DNA of 64,000 nt from Gp6-AA40 sp035764385 (lineage in GTDB: Bacteria; Acidobacteriota; Vicinamibacteria; Vicinamibacterales; UBA2999): positions 1-64,000 of the forward strand of contig DASTZI010000221.1 in NCBI GenBank assembly GCA_035764385.1. The letters run 5' to 3'. Shown piece by piece: positions 8,965-17,638 of the stretch. Under the pieces are notes generated by a model. That model did not search any database, had not been told where the DNA came from, and saw nothing but the letters and a program-made list of their open reading frames with translations. The position numbers were made by a program, and so were the translations under genes. Every line of letters begins with the position of its first letter. The stretch's first letter is position 1.

Positions 8965-10649
8965 TTGCTCATCGCGTCGAGCGCCCGGATGCCGGACCGC
9001 ATGCCGTGCAGCCACGTCGACACCGTGAGCAGGATTGCACCAACGAAACAGGCCCCCATGGATGCGAGCCGCAAGCCTGGAATCGGCCTGTGCCGCACTT
9101 GGTAATACAGATAGGTCGTTGAAGGCCATCCCACCAGCGCGATGATCGCGATGACGAGGAGCACCGCAATGACCATGAATGCGACGCCGCCATAGGATCC
9201 GGAGACGTCGCTCGGATTGTCTGCCGTGAACCGCGGGTAGCGTGCACCGAGACCGGTGGCGAGCCCGACGAGAGCGAAGCTCAAAAACAGAATCGCGACC
9301 GCCGCAACGCTCTTCAGAAACGGATCGACATCCAGCAACTCGTTGGCGGCAACGGTCAGAGTCTCGGCGAGCAACAAGACAGGAATCAATCCGATCCAGA
9401 ACTTCGACCAGAGAAACTCGCGCATCTCCAACGGGGATTTGCGAACCAACCAGAAGGCACGTCCCTCGGCAGACACCATCGGGAACACAAAGCGAACCGC
9501 CACGGTGGCGAGCACGAAACCTGCCATACCAAGATTCAGCAGCGCGTAGACGTTCTTCACGAACCCGCTCATGTACGGGATGCGGCCGAGATCGAGAACG
9601 CGGAAGTTGTAGAGGTAAATGAGGACCAGCGCGAGCAGCAGCAGGAGCTGCGACCACTGACTCACGTCACGGAGAAAGATTTTCACATCCTTGATGAAGA
9701 GCTGTTTGCGAACCGGTGACAGCGGCAGCCTGCCTGCGATCAAGTCGACGCCTCGAAAGTGAGCGAATCGTGCCTTCGGCGCTTCCTGCGAGCGGCTGTA
9801 ACCGGAAAAGTGCCAGCGTTCATCGGCGACGCGAAGACCGACGCAGCAGGCGAGCGCCGTGGACCAGATCGCGCCGGCATGCATCGGATCCCAGCCGCCC
9901 TTGAGACTCGCAAACACCAGCTCGCCGGCCCAGAACGATGGCAGAAGCGGGGTGAGCGGCGACTGAAGCGAGCTGAAAAATCCGGTGAGGTCAGGCAGCG
10001 ATTCTGCGTGCATCAGCTGTTCCGGTCGGAGCATGCGCAACAGAATGACGACGCTGCCCACGAACAGGAAGCCCATCAGCATCAGCAGGTCTCGCGCTCG
10101 CCTCGCGGGAAAGACGTTGACCAGCAGGAGCGTGGACGCGGTTCCGACAGCGACTGGAATAATCGCGAACGGCACAATGGTGAGCGCTGACGTGACGTAA
10201 AACGAAACCGGTGCACACCGCACGACTCCGACCCCGAGAAGCACGGGCGCGATGAACACGACCACCATCCACGACGACTGGGCGACGGTTTTTGCGAATC
10301 GCGCATAGAACAGCCGCCGCGACGCAATCGGCGCGGTGAGCAGAAGGCGCAGGTCGTCAGAAAGAAAGAACGTCGACAGCCCCGTGACGATCCCGCTGAA
10401 GGTCAGAAACGCCAGGAAGGTCATGAAGATCCACGAAAGCCCCAGCCGCAGCAGGTAGTCGCCCAGTTCCTCATAGCTATTGAGCTGCCAGGTCACCCAG
10501 GCGGCGGCGTAGAACAACGCGGCGAAGACTCCGATCCCCATTGCCCCAAACAGAAAGGCTCGTGTGAGATCGCCGGGTTGCCGGCGTGCAGCCCGATTCC
10601 GCGACGACCAGATCGCCGGCAGCAGCAAATAGGTGAACGCGCCTTTCAT
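8961..10649 (-). CDS. ABC transporter permease, large ABC-2-like exporter subunit
   Basis: 562 residues from ATG 10649; longer versions of the frame run antisense into the ATPase gene and are not real. Many hydrophobic segments are visible, e.g. FLFGAMGIGVFAALFYAAAWV, LGLSWIFMTFLAFLTFSGIV, WMVVVFIAPVLLGVGVV, LLLLLALVLIYLYNF and VAFMVIAVLLVIAIIALVGW, consistent with ten or more membrane spans. The start overlaps the ATPase stop by four bases (ATGA), so the two proteins form one transporter. The substrate is unknown; a drug, peptide or lipid export role is typical of such pairs. Confidence 0.82.
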   Translation of the reverse strand: MKGAFTYLLLPAIWSSRNRAARRQPGDLTRAFLFGAMGIGVFAALFYAAAWVTWQLNSYEELGDYLLRLGLSWIFMTFLAFLTFSGIVTGLSTFFLSDDLRLLLTAPIASRRLFYARFAKTVAQSSWMVVVFIAPVLLGVGVVRCAPVSFYVTSALTIVPFAIIPVAVGTASTLLLVNVFPARRARDLLMLMGFLFVGSVVILLRMLRPEQLMHAESLPDLTGFFSSLQSPLTPLLPSFWAGELVFASLKGGWDPMHAGAIWSTALACCVGLRVADERWHFSGYSRSQEAPKARFAHFRGVDLIAGRLPLSPVRKQLFIKDVKIFLRDVSQWSQLLLLLALVLIYLYNFRVLDLGRIPYMSGFVKNVYALLNLGMAGFVLATVAVRFVFPMVSAEGRAFWLVRKSPLEMREFLWSKFWIGLIPVLLLAETLTVAANELLDVDPFLKSVAAVAILFLSFALVGLATGLGARYPRFTADNPSDVSGSYGGVAFMVIAVLLVIAIIALVGWPSTTYLYYQVRHRPIPGLRLASMGACFVGAILLTVSTWLHGMRSGIRALDAMSN

Positions 10650-11398
10650 ACCGCTTCTTCGAGTTCCTGGAGCGCGGACCCACCGGTCAGGCGAAGGAAC
10701 ACGGACGTGAGGTGATCGTCGGCGCCGCCCGCGATCTGGCGAATTTCGTCCGCGGTCCCCTGCGCGATGATCTTTCCCTTCAGGATGATGCTGAGGCGGT
10801 GGCACATCTCCTGGGCGACTTCGAGCGTGTGGGTGCTCATGAGGATCGCAACGCCACGTTCGCTCATGCGACGGAACACGTCCTTGATCAGCCGGGCGCC
10901 CCGCGGATCGAGGCCGACCATCGGCTCGTCGACCGCCACGGCACGCGGACGATGAAGAAACGCCGCGCACATGACCAGACGCTGCTTCATACCGTGCGAG
11001 AAGCTCTCGACAAGCTCGTGTTCCACACGCCGCAGCTCAAACAAATCGAGCATCTCGTGGACGCGATCCGTGACGCCATCGCCGTCGAGTCCGTAGAGCC
11101 CCCCGTGAAAACGCAGGAACTCACCCGCGGTGAGCTTCTCGTAAATGAACGGACGATCGGGGATGAAACCGAGCGACGATTTCGCTTGCTCCGGCTCAAG
11201 CGCGACATTGTGCCCGTCCACGACGACACGACCCGACGTTGGTTTCAACAGTCCCGCAATCATGCGCAGCGTCGTCGTCTTGCCGGCGCCATTGGGACCG
11301 AGAAACCCATGAATCTCACCGGGCTGCACGTCGAGTGAGATGTCATCGACTGCGGTAAACCGGCCATACTGCTTCACGAGGTGCTCGACCGCGATCAT
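10646..11398 (-). CDS. ABC transporter ATP-binding protein
   Basis: 250 residues from ATG 11398, a normal size for a stand-alone ATPase subunit. Walker A is GPNGAGKTTT, the signature loop is SHGMKQRL and Walker B is AVAVDEPMVGLD, followed by the switch His in STHTLE. The family (CcmA/NatA-like) usually powers export through ABC-2 permeases, consistent with the partner gene overlapping its stop. Its own start overlaps the transglutaminase-like gene stop by four bases (ATGA at 11395-11398), so three genes form a coupled operon reading from 13071 to 8961. Confidence 0.93.
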   Translation of the reverse strand: MIAVEHLVKQYGRFTAVDDISLDVQPGEIHGFLGPNGAGKTTTLRMIAGLLKPTSGRVVVDGHNVALEPEQAKSSLGFIPDRPFIYEKLTAGEFLRFHGGLYGLDGDGVTDRVHEMLDLFELRRVEHELVESFSHGMKQRLVMCAAFLHRPRAVAVDEPMVGLDPRGARLIKDVFRRMSERGVAILMSTHTLEVAQEMCHRLSIILKGKIIAQGTADEIRQIAGGADDHLTSVFLRLTGGSALQELEEAV

Positions 11399-13071
11399 CG
11401 GGTGTTCCTGTACGGGTTGAGAGAGCGAGGTTTCAGCAAGCTGCTCAACCAGCAGCAATCCGCCGCTGGCTGTTCCGGGGTCGCTGATTGAATGGGCACC
11501 GGATCCGATTGCGCGCCGACGAGGATCGGCGTCGTGTTCTCGGCAAGTTTCATGTCCAGGATGGTCATGCGGAGCCGCCCAATCAGCGGGAGGATGGCGG
11601 CCTGTTTGTCGAGGCCACCACGGGCGAGCCGCAGATGCGTGGCATCGGCTGGAAACTCGTTGAGGGTCGGATCGACGGGCAGCCACAGGCCACGGTCGTC
11701 ACCTTCATCGATATAGACCTCCGGCCACGCGTGGTAATAAAACGCGCCGCTGATGCCCCTCACATACGTCAGGCCTACGGCGATGCGAGCGGGAATGCCA
11801 ATCGACCGTGCCATTGCGACGTACAGCGCGGTGTGCTCGTTGCAGTCGCCCACTTTGGTCCTCAGCACCTCGCGCGCAGAGGGGAGGCTGATCGTCGGCT
11901 TCTTGTCGAGTAGGCCGTTGACGTAGCGCGTCAACTTTTCGGCGCGTGCACGCGTGTCGACGGCGCCCGCGACGGCCTTCTCGGCCTCGGCGCGGATTTC
12001 CGGCGCGTCGCTTTCGATCAACGGCTCGGGTCTCAGGTACTCGCGAACATCTGTTTCGAGAGGGCCCGGCTCGAGCGACTGTGGATCGATCAATTCAATG
12101 GTCGATCCGCGCACCGTTTGCCCACTGCCCTGCAGATCCGCATTCGTCAGGTCCGCGCCATTCAGCTCGAGGCGCAGCAGCCTGACGTCGCGCGGCTCAT
12201 CGATGCGCCGGCGCATGGCGGGGACGACGGCCGCGGCCTGCAGCAAGTCGCTCTGCACGGGTTCAGGGACGCTGAGACTCTGCGCGCGATCTGCCGACTC
12301 GCGAACGGTCATAAGTCCGAGCGGGCTTTCTTCTCGAATGACCTCTCCCGTGTCCGTGATCCACGACGTCGTGTGTAGTCCCGCGTATTCCAGATCGACG
12401 CGGAACGCCGGAAGCGGTCGCGCGCCGTCGTTTCGGACAACCTCGCGATTGCCGATCGCCACGGTGACCGGAGCATTCCGCAGCGTGGCGGGATCGAAAA
12501 TCGTCCACTGCTGCCGCGAGCCCGCGACGAGCCGTCCGCCCGCAAGCAGCCGCGCAAAGTTCTGTGTGAGAACCGGCACCTCCGGAAGGTCGCGCGTTTC
12601 TGTCCGCGTGCTGCCGGCCGATGTAATCGCAATGACGAGACGCGCTCGCCCCCCGGCGCCGTCAATCGGATCCACGCGTCCTCGGACCACGATCGCGCCA
12701 GTGCCGGGGTCGAGCGAAAAATCGAACGATCGCAAGGCGAACTTCGAATCGACGCGCGCGGCCGTGTGCAGCGCGGCCGCGCTGGGTGCACCAAGCAACG
12801 ACATTTGCAGGCGGCCGTCTTCCTGCAGTTCGAATCCGTCATCGCGCGGTACGGTTTGACTGACGGTGAACCCAATCTTTTCGCCGCGGTAGTACACGCC
12901 GCGCCATTCAGCGTTCGACCCGTAGCGGGCGAGGTCCGTCGCCAGATTCGCGGCCGACGGGTCGAAGTACGACCGTTTGACCAGAATGGCCATCGACGCA
13001 ATCCAGGCGACGACGATGATGGCGGAAACGGGCCGCGTGACCGACCGCGGCAGTGGCGTGAATACCGTCAT
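11395..13071 (-). CDS. Membrane-anchored transglutaminase-like (papain-fold) protein
   Basis: 558 residues from ATG 13071, giving a short N-terminal anchor (VSAIIVVAWIASMAILV) and then a large extracytoplasmic part. The transglutaminase core lies at about 390-470 with Cys in VGDCNEHTAL (near 405), His in YYHAWPEVYI (near 443) and Asp in PVDPTLNEF (near 463), so the catalytic triad is intact. In bacteria this fold is most often a cysteine protease or peptidoglycan/protein-modifying enzyme. It is the first gene of the ABC transporter operon, so it may act on the exported substrate or in the envelope. The 39 residues upstream of this ATG do not look like protein. Confidence 0.82.
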   Translation of the reverse strand: MTVFTPLPRSVTRPVSAIIVVAWIASMAILVKRSYFDPSAANLATDLARYGSNAEWRGVYYRGEKIGFTVSQTVPRDDGFELQEDGRLQMSLLGAPSAAALHTAARVDSKFALRSFDFSLDPGTGAIVVRGRVDPIDGAGGRARLVIAITSAGSTRTETRDLPEVPVLTQNFARLLAGGRLVAGSRQQWTIFDPATLRNAPVTVAIGNREVVRNDGARPLPAFRVDLEYAGLHTTSWITDTGEVIREESPLGLMTVRESADRAQSLSVPEPVQSDLLQAAAVVPAMRRRIDEPRDVRLLRLELNGADLTNADLQGSGQTVRGSTIELIDPQSLEPGPLETDVREYLRPEPLIESDAPEIRAEAEKAVAGAVDTRARAEKLTRYVNGLLDKKPTISLPSAREVLRTKVGDCNEHTALYVAMARSIGIPARIAVGLTYVRGISGAFYYHAWPEVYIDEGDDRGLWLPVDPTLNEFPADATHLRLARGGLDKQAAILPLIGRLRMTILDMKLAENTTPILVGAQSDPVPIQSATPEQPAADCCWLSSLLKPRSLNPYRNTR

Positions 13072-13271
13072 GGATCTGTGAAGTCTCCCCCTATCTATCG
13101 GTCCGTTCGCGCTCGCCATGAATCTGAACCCCAGGCATTTGAGAAGCGTTACGGATCTGGCATTGCCATGCAGAATTGAGACGCCCACGCGCCGTTCAGG
13201 GACATGAAATCAACGACTTAGTGTGGGCACGGCCGTTGCCCCTGTGGGCGCGCATGAGGACATCCATTTCT
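13072..13271. other. Divergent intergenic region between the transglutaminase operon and the lipoprotein gene
   Basis: 200 bases with no credible gene. Both flanking operons must be started from here. I see no convincing sigma-70 hexamers or operator palindrome. Confidence 0.5.
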
Positions 13272-13847
13272 ATGGAAACAACCCTGCTCCGGACGATCGC
13301 AGGGACGGGCGTGGTACTGCTGGCGATCACGGTCGCTGCGTGCGGCGGTTCCACCCAGGCCATGACGGGAACCGCACCCTCGCAGGTCTCATCCATCGCC
13401 GCAGTGGGCGGAGACGGCGGCAGCTTCAGTCTCTTGAAGGAAGGTAAGGGAAAGGGTCATTCACCCGCGCCTGAACTCGGCGCTCCCACGACGGGCGACA
13501 CTCCCGAGCCGGACGACCCCGAAGGTGACGAATCCGGGGACGGCCATGGTCACGGCAAAGCCCAGATTCAGATCGAAGGGTTCACCAAGTCGATCACCGG
13601 CGACTGTCCGGCATTGACCATCGTCTTTGACGACAAAGACGAGACCACGGTCAAAACAGAAGATCTCACGACCGCATTCCAGCGCGCGACATGCAAGGCG
13701 CTGAAGGAGTCGACGGCATCATCGATTCACCTCCATATCGCCGCCACGCGATTGGAGGATGACTCATTGGTCGCGACCTACGTTCGGATGCAGGGACCAA
13801 AGTTTGACGACAGCGACGATGCTGACGACGAGGAGACGACGAACTAA
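13272..13847 (+). CDS. Small acidic lipoprotein, unknown function
   Basis: 191 residues from ATG 13272. The N-terminus has a lipoprotein signal: TLLRTIAGTGVVLLAITVAAC with Cys at about residue 22 followed by GGS. Then comes a disordered Gly/Pro/Glu/Asp linker with several His (DGHGHGK), and a C-terminal domain IQIEGFTKSITGDCPALTIVF...HIAATRLEDDSLVATYV that resembles the small beta-barrel DUF5666-type domains of secreted proteins. It is probably anchored in the envelope. It is followed immediately by a long hairpin. No operon partner is visible. Confidence 0.75.
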   Translation: METTLLRTIAGTGVVLLAITVAACGGSTQAMTGTAPSQVSSIAAVGGDGGSFSLLKEGKGKGHSPAPELGAPTTGDTPEPDDPEGDESGDGHGHGKAQIQIEGFTKSITGDCPALTIVFDDKDETTVKTEDLTTAFQRATCKALKESTASSIHLHIAATRLEDDSLVATYVRMQGPKFDDSDDADDEETTN

Positions 13848-13928
13848 TCGTTCGGATCGTTCGGATCGTTCGTTGCTTAGCAGTACGAACGAACCGAACG
13901 ATCCGAACGTCCCGAACGACCCGAATCC
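13848..13928. repeat. Nonanucleotide tandem/inverted repeat forming a long hairpin
   Basis: Directly after the lipoprotein stop, 9-base units TCGTTCGGA x2 and TCGTTCGTT are followed by a 13-base loop and then units such as ACCGAACGA, TCCGAACGT and CCCGAACGA. Arms 13849-13872 and 13886-13909 pair over 24 bases with one mismatch. It could act as a transcription terminator or mRNA 3' stabiliser, but there is no U-tract. The repeat continues one to two units past the stem. Confidence 0.85.
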
Positions 13929-13961
13929 TCCAACATCCACCAGCCCTCAGATTCCCTAGAG

Positions 13962-13967
13962 TAGAAT
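13962..13967 (+). promoter_or_regulatory. Possible -10 element (TAGAAT) upstream of thiS
   Basis: TAGAAT 18 bases before the thiS GTG start, after the hairpin. No clear -35. No thiamin riboswitch core (CUGAGA) is visible between the hairpin and the start. Confidence 0.25.
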
Positions 13968-13985
13968 TCAGCAAGACCCACGCCC

Positions 13986-14201
13986 GTGCGTATTACGCTC
14001 AACGGGGACCCTTACGATCTCGAGCAGCCGGTGTCGGTGCAGGAACTGCTCGAACGGCTGAACATCGATCCCCGGCGCGTTGCGGTCGAACACAACATGG
14101 TCATCGTCAAACGACACGCGTTTGCCGCAACGCTGGTCGGCGACGGCGACGAAGTCGAGATCGTCAATTTTGTCGGCGGCGGCGCCTCCAACGGGGCGTA
14201 G
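13986..14201 (+). CDS. thiS: Sulfur carrier protein ThiS
   Basis: 71 residues from GTG 13986. ThiS is a ubiquitin-fold protein whose C-terminal Gly-Gly is turned into a thiocarboxylate that donates sulfur to the thiazole ring of thiamin. The sequence fits: ITLNGDPYDL, VQELLERLNIDPRRVAVEHN and DGDEVEIVNFVGGG. Unusually the chain continues ASNGA after the glycines, so the active Gly-Gly is not terminal. It is followed by thiG after 41 bases in the same direction. Confidence 0.9.
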   Translation: MRITLNGDPYDLEQPVSVQELLERLNIDPRRVAVEHNMVIVKRHAFAATLVGDGDEVEIVNFVGGGASNGA

Positions 14202-14242
14202 TCAGACGCGCTCCGTGGGCAGGGCTTGAAGCAGGGAAGGCC

Positions 14243-15022
14243 ATGAACGATTCTCCATTCACCATTGCGGGCCGCACGTTCAAGTCGCGGCTCATCGTCG
14301 GCACCGGCAAGTACTCATCGCACCCGGTCATGGCGCAGGCGCATGCGGCCTCCGGCGCGGATATGGTGACCGTCGCGGTGCGACGTGTGAACATTTCGGA
14401 CCGCAGCCGCGAATCGCTGCTCGATTACATCGACACCTCACGCATGTTCATCCTGCCGAACACTGCGGGATGTTACACGGCGGACGAGGCCGTCAGGACG
14501 GCGAGGCTCGCGCGCGAAGCCGGCCTGTCCAACTGGGTCAAGCTCGAAGTCATTGGTGACGAGCGAACGCTGTTCCCGGACAACGAAGCGCTGGTCGAGG
14601 CCACGCGCACTCTGGTGCGCGACGGGTTCGTCGTCCTGCCGTATACCAGCGACGATCCGGTCGTGTGCCGCAAGCTCGAAGACGCGGGGGCCGCCGCGGT
14701 GATGCCGCTCGGCGCGCCGATCGGCTCCGGCCTGGGCATTCAGAACGTCAACAACATCCGGATCATCCGCGAGTTCTCCCGAGTCCCGGTCATCGTTGAT
14801 GCGGGCGTCGGCACAGCATCGGACGCGACGCTCGCCATGGAGCTCGGCGCCGATGGCGTGTTGATGAATACGGCCATTGCGGGCGCCCAGGAGCCTGTCG
14901 CGATGGCCGAAGCGATGAAATACGCGGTCACCGCCGGCCGTCTTGCGTACCTCGCAGGCCGCATCCCGAAGAAGATGTACGCGAGCGCGAGCAGCCCCGT
15001 CGAAGGACTGGTCGGCCGCTGA
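14243..15022 (+). CDS. thiG: Thiazole synthase ThiG
   Basis: 259 residues, usual length. ThiG is a TIM-barrel enzyme that forms the thiazole phosphate from deoxyxylulose-5-phosphate, dehydroglycine and ThiS thiocarboxylate. Recognisable segments: GRTFKSRLIVGTGKY, VTVAVRRVN, ILPNTAGCYTADEAVRTARLAREA, VKLEVIGDERTLFPDN (Lys is the Schiff-base residue), MPLGAPIGSGLGI, VIVDAGVGTASDATLAMELG and the phosphate-binding GVLMNTAIAGA. It forms an operon with thiS, and no other thiamin gene is in the window. Confidence 0.97.
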   Translation: MNDSPFTIAGRTFKSRLIVGTGKYSSHPVMAQAHAASGADMVTVAVRRVNISDRSRESLLDYIDTSRMFILPNTAGCYTADEAVRTARLAREAGLSNWVKLEVIGDERTLFPDNEALVEATRTLVRDGFVVLPYTSDDPVVCRKLEDAGAAAVMPLGAPIGSGLGIQNVNNIRIIREFSRVPVIVDAGVGTASDATLAMELGADGVLMNTAIAGAQEPVAMAEAMKYAVTAGRLAYLAGRIPKKMYASASSPVEGLVGR

Positions 15023-15025
15023 TCG

Positions 15026-16285
15026 ATGACGGACGTCAAGGCAGGACCGCAGCCTTCGGCAATTCCTCCGCCCGATCGATCCCAGCTGGAACGTCTCAAC
15101 ACGCTCTACAGAATCATCGACCAGGCGCCGGCCGGCGCAGGGCTGAAGGCGCGCCTGGCCACCAGCGCGCGGCGCCTGCTCGGACGCATTCTGTCTCGCC
15201 AGCAGGAGTTCAACGCGGCCGTCGTTGAACACATCAATCGAAACATGGCGCTCGGTTTGGAGGCGCACCACGCGAGCGCCAACACGATCGAATGGATGGC
15301 TGGGACCATCGATGGGTACCGGGACGCGCGCGACGAGGTCGAACGGCACCTCGAGGCGCTCCTCGCACGGGAACGACGGAACGACACCGCCGTGCGCGCG
15401 CTGGCCGCGCAACACGAAGAACTGCGCTCGGCACTGAGCGTCGTGCAGCAGGCCGCGCACAACCTCAAGCGCGAGGTCGAGAAGGTGTCGGCTGGAAATC
15501 CCAACTCCCAAATCCCAAATTCCAAATCCCAAGAGTCGAATCCCGAATCCCGAATCCCGAATCCCGGCCTGAGTTCTCAATTCGACGATCTCGACAGCCA
15601 CAAGTACGTCGGCTTCGAAGACCAGTTCCGTGGTTCACCCGCCGACATCCGGCGGCGAGTGGAGGACTACCTGCCAGTCTTCGAGAACGCGAGCGACGTG
15701 CTGGATGTCGGGTGTGGACGCGGCGAGTTCCTCGAACTGCTGCGTGATCGCGGCGTGAGGGCCCAGGGCATCGACATCAACCCCGCGATGGTGGAAGTGT
15801 GCAGGGGAAAGGGACTACAGGCGGAAACCGGTGACGCGCTGGCGTACCTGGGAGGGGTGCCGGACGGTTCGCTGGGCGGACTCTTTGCGGCGCAGGTCGT
15901 CGAGCACCTCGAGCCGAGATACCTGATGCGCCTGCTCGACGCGGCGTTCGACAAGCTGCGGCCGGGCGCGCCGATCGTCCTTGAAACGATCAATCCAGCG
16001 TGCTGGTTCGCGTTCTTCGAAAGCTACATTCGCGATCTGACCCACGTCCGACCGGTGCATCCCGACACGTTGAAGTATCTACTGGTGGCGACGGGATTCC
16101 AGCGCGTTGAAATCCGATACCAGGCGCCCTATCCAGAAGCCGACAAGCTGCAGACGCTGGCGCACGGCAGGGGCGCGCCCACCTCGTTGGACGACATGAT
16201 CGAAACCCTCAACGCGAATGTCGAGAAGATCAATCGTCTGCTGTTCACGTATCTGGATTACGCGGCGATCGGAGTTCGTGGATGA
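15026..16285 (+). CDS. Coiled-coil SAM-dependent methyltransferase
   Basis: 419 residues, ATG three bases after the thiG stop. Residues 1-155 are helical and coiled-coil-like (LERLNTLYRIIDQ, then ARDEVERHLEALLARERR and HEELRSALSVVQQAAHNLKRE). Residues about 157-182 are a low-complexity linker encoded by a heptamer tract. A class I methyltransferase follows, with VLDVGCGRGEFLELL (SAM motif I, near 223), GIDINPAMVEVCR and AAQVVEHLEP. Similar layouts occur in glycan clusters, where such enzymes methylate sugars or cap chains, and the adjoining minus-strand cluster fits this. The acceptor is unknown. Confidence 0.85.
   Translation: MTDVKAGPQPSAIPPPDRSQLERLNTLYRIIDQAPAGAGLKARLATSARRLLGRILSRQQEFNAAVVEHINRNMALGLEAHHASANTIEWMAGTIDGYRDARDEVERHLEALLARERRNDTAVRALAAQHEELRSALSVVQQAAHNLKREVEKVSAGNPNSQIPNSKSQESNPESRIPNPGLSSQFDDLDSHKYVGFEDQFRGSPADIRRRVEDYLPVFENASDVLDVGCGRGEFLELLRDRGVRAQGIDINPAMVEVCRGKGLQAETGDALAYLGGVPDGSLGGLFAAQVVEHLEPRYLMRLLDAAFDKLRPGAPIVLETINPACWFAFFESYIRDLTHVRPVHPDTLKYLLVATGFQRVEIRYQAPYPEADKLQTLAHGRGAPTSLDDMIETLNANVEKINRLLFTYLDYAAIGVRG
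15495..15564 (+). repeat. Heptanucleotide tract 4, translated as linker in the methyltransferase
   Basis: Ten 7-base units: GAAATCC, CAACTCC, CAAATCC, CAAATTC, CAAATCC, CAAGAGT, then CGAATCC four times. Because 3 x 7 = 21, it is read as a peptide repeat of 7 residues (NPNSQIP, NSKSQES, NPESRIP) between the coiled coil and the catalytic domain. Confidence 0.9.
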
Positions 16286-16290
16286 TGCCT

Positions 16291-17586
16291 CTACAAACGA
16301 AACACGTTTTCGGCGTGGATATTCTTCAGCGCATTGCGCGTATCGACGACGAGCGCGAACCGCTTCGGCATCTCGCCATAGTTGAACACCGAGTGATTGG
16401 TGCAGATCACCGCGCAATCGATATCGCCGCTGGCCGCGTCCGCCTCGGGCACCGACTTCAGCGACAAATCGCCATGTTCGAGAACCGCGACGTGAGGATC
16501 GGTGTAGCTGAGAACCGCCCCGCGGCGGTGAAGCAGTTCCAGGACGTCAAGGGCCGGTGATTCGCGCATATCGCCGACGTCCTTCTTGTACGCGATTCCG
16601 AAAATGTGGATACGCGATCCATTGATCGCCTTCTTCTGCGAATTGAGCGCCTCGCTGACCCGCTCGACGACGAACGCGGGCATCGAGCCATTGATATGGC
16701 CAGCGAGCTCGATGAAACGGCACTCGAAGCCATTCTGCCGCGCCTTCCACGACAGATAGAAGGGATCGATCGGGATGCAGTGGCCGCCGAGACCTGGGCC
16801 CGGGAAGAACGGCATGAAACCGAACGGCTTGGTGCTCGCGGCTTCGATCACTTCCCACACGTCGATATTCATCCGGTGCGACATCAACGCGATTTCGTTG
16901 ACCAGACCGATGTTGACGGCTCGGAACGTGTTCTCGAGCAGTTTGACCATCTCGGCGACCTGCGTCGAGCTGACGGGCACAATCGTGCTGATGATCGAAC
17001 CGTACAACTCCTTGGCGAGCTCGGTGCTGATCTCGTTCACACCGCCGACGACTTTCGGGATCGTCCGCGTCGTGTAGGTCGGATTGCCGGGATCGACTCG
17101 TTCGGGCGAGAACGCCAGGTAGAAGTCCTTCCCTGCCTTGAGACCACCTTCCTCCAGCGCCGGCTGGACCACCTCGTCGGTCGTACCGGGGTACGTCGTC
17201 GATTCGAGGATAACGAGTTGGCCTGGCTTGAGCCGCGCACGCACGGCGTCGACCGCGAGCACGACGTAGGACAGATCGGGATCGCGGGTCTTCCGCAGCG
17301 GCGTCGGGACGCAGATGTCGATCGCATCCATGTCGTGCAGCTTCGACATGTCGTCGGTCGCTGAGAGCTTGCCCGCTTTCACGGCGGCAGCGACGTCCTT
17401 GCTCGCGACGTCGCCGATGTAGCTGTGGCCTTTGTTGATCGAGCTGACCTTGGCGACGTCCACGTCGAAGCCGGTGACCGCGAACCCCGCTTTGGCGAAC
17501 TCGACGGCGAGCGGCAGCCCGACATAGCCCAGGCCGATGATGCCGATCCTGGCCTGTCTGTTCCGTATCCTGTCCCTCAGTTCCAA
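16291..17586 (-). CDS. UDP-N-acetyl-D-glucosamine 6-dehydrogenase (WbpA-like)
   Basis: 431 residues from TTG 17586, supported by GGAG five bases upstream. Oxidises the C6 hydroxyl of UDP-GlcNAc (or a close UDP-HexNAc) to the uronic acid using two NAD+. Rossmann motif GIIGLGYVGLPLA, ESTTYPGTTDEVV, AFSPERVDPGNP, and the active-site Cys in GPGLGGHCIPIDPFYL near 268; C-terminal NDP-binding FGIAYKKDVGDMRESPA. The choice of UDP-GlcNAc over UDP-ManNAc or UDP-Glc rests on overall WbpA/TviB resemblance plus WbpB-, WbpE- and WbpD-like genes at 40381-42999. First gene of the leftmost minus-strand stretch to be read last. Confidence 0.88.
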   Translation of the reverse strand: MELRDRIRNRQARIGIIGLGYVGLPLAVEFAKAGFAVTGFDVDVAKVSSINKGHSYIGDVASKDVAAAVKAGKLSATDDMSKLHDMDAIDICVPTPLRKTRDPDLSYVVLAVDAVRARLKPGQLVILESTTYPGTTDEVVQPALEEGGLKAGKDFYLAFSPERVDPGNPTYTTRTIPKVVGGVNEISTELAKELYGSIISTIVPVSSTQVAEMVKLLENTFRAVNIGLVNEIALMSHRMNIDVWEVIEAASTKPFGFMPFFPGPGLGGHCIPIDPFYLSWKARQNGFECRFIELAGHINGSMPAFVVERVSEALNSQKKAINGSRIHIFGIAYKKDVGDMRESPALDVLELLHRRGAVLSYTDPHVAVLEHGDLSLKSVPEADAASGDIDCAVICTNHSVFNYGEMPKRFALVVDTRNALKNIHAENVFRL

Positions 17587-17638
17587 GTCATCTCCGCTTC
17601 CAGCTGGAAGAATGGAAAAGTGAACAACAATCTGCTGC

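Noticed and set aside
8458..9657. Long minus-strand open frame of 399 codons
   Set aside because: It crosses the glucokinase antisense strand and the permease in another frame; composition is Arg/Ser/Ala-rich shadow coding typical of GC-rich DNA.
10650..10970. N-terminal 107-residue extension of the ABC permease
   Set aside because: It overlaps the ATPase gene in another frame; ATG 10649 with an ATGA overlap is the natural start.
13848..13985. Thiamin (TPP) riboswitch ahead of thiS
   Set aside because: The 138 bases hold the 9-mer hairpin and a short spacer; the conserved TPP aptamer core is not visible.
15495..15564. Possible CRISPR-like or DGR variable repeat
   Set aside because: Units are 7 bases with no spacers, and no cas or reverse transcriptase gene is present, so neither system fits.
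14438..15601. 387-codon minus-strand open frame
   Set aside because: Antisense to thiG and the methyltransferase; no recognisable domain.
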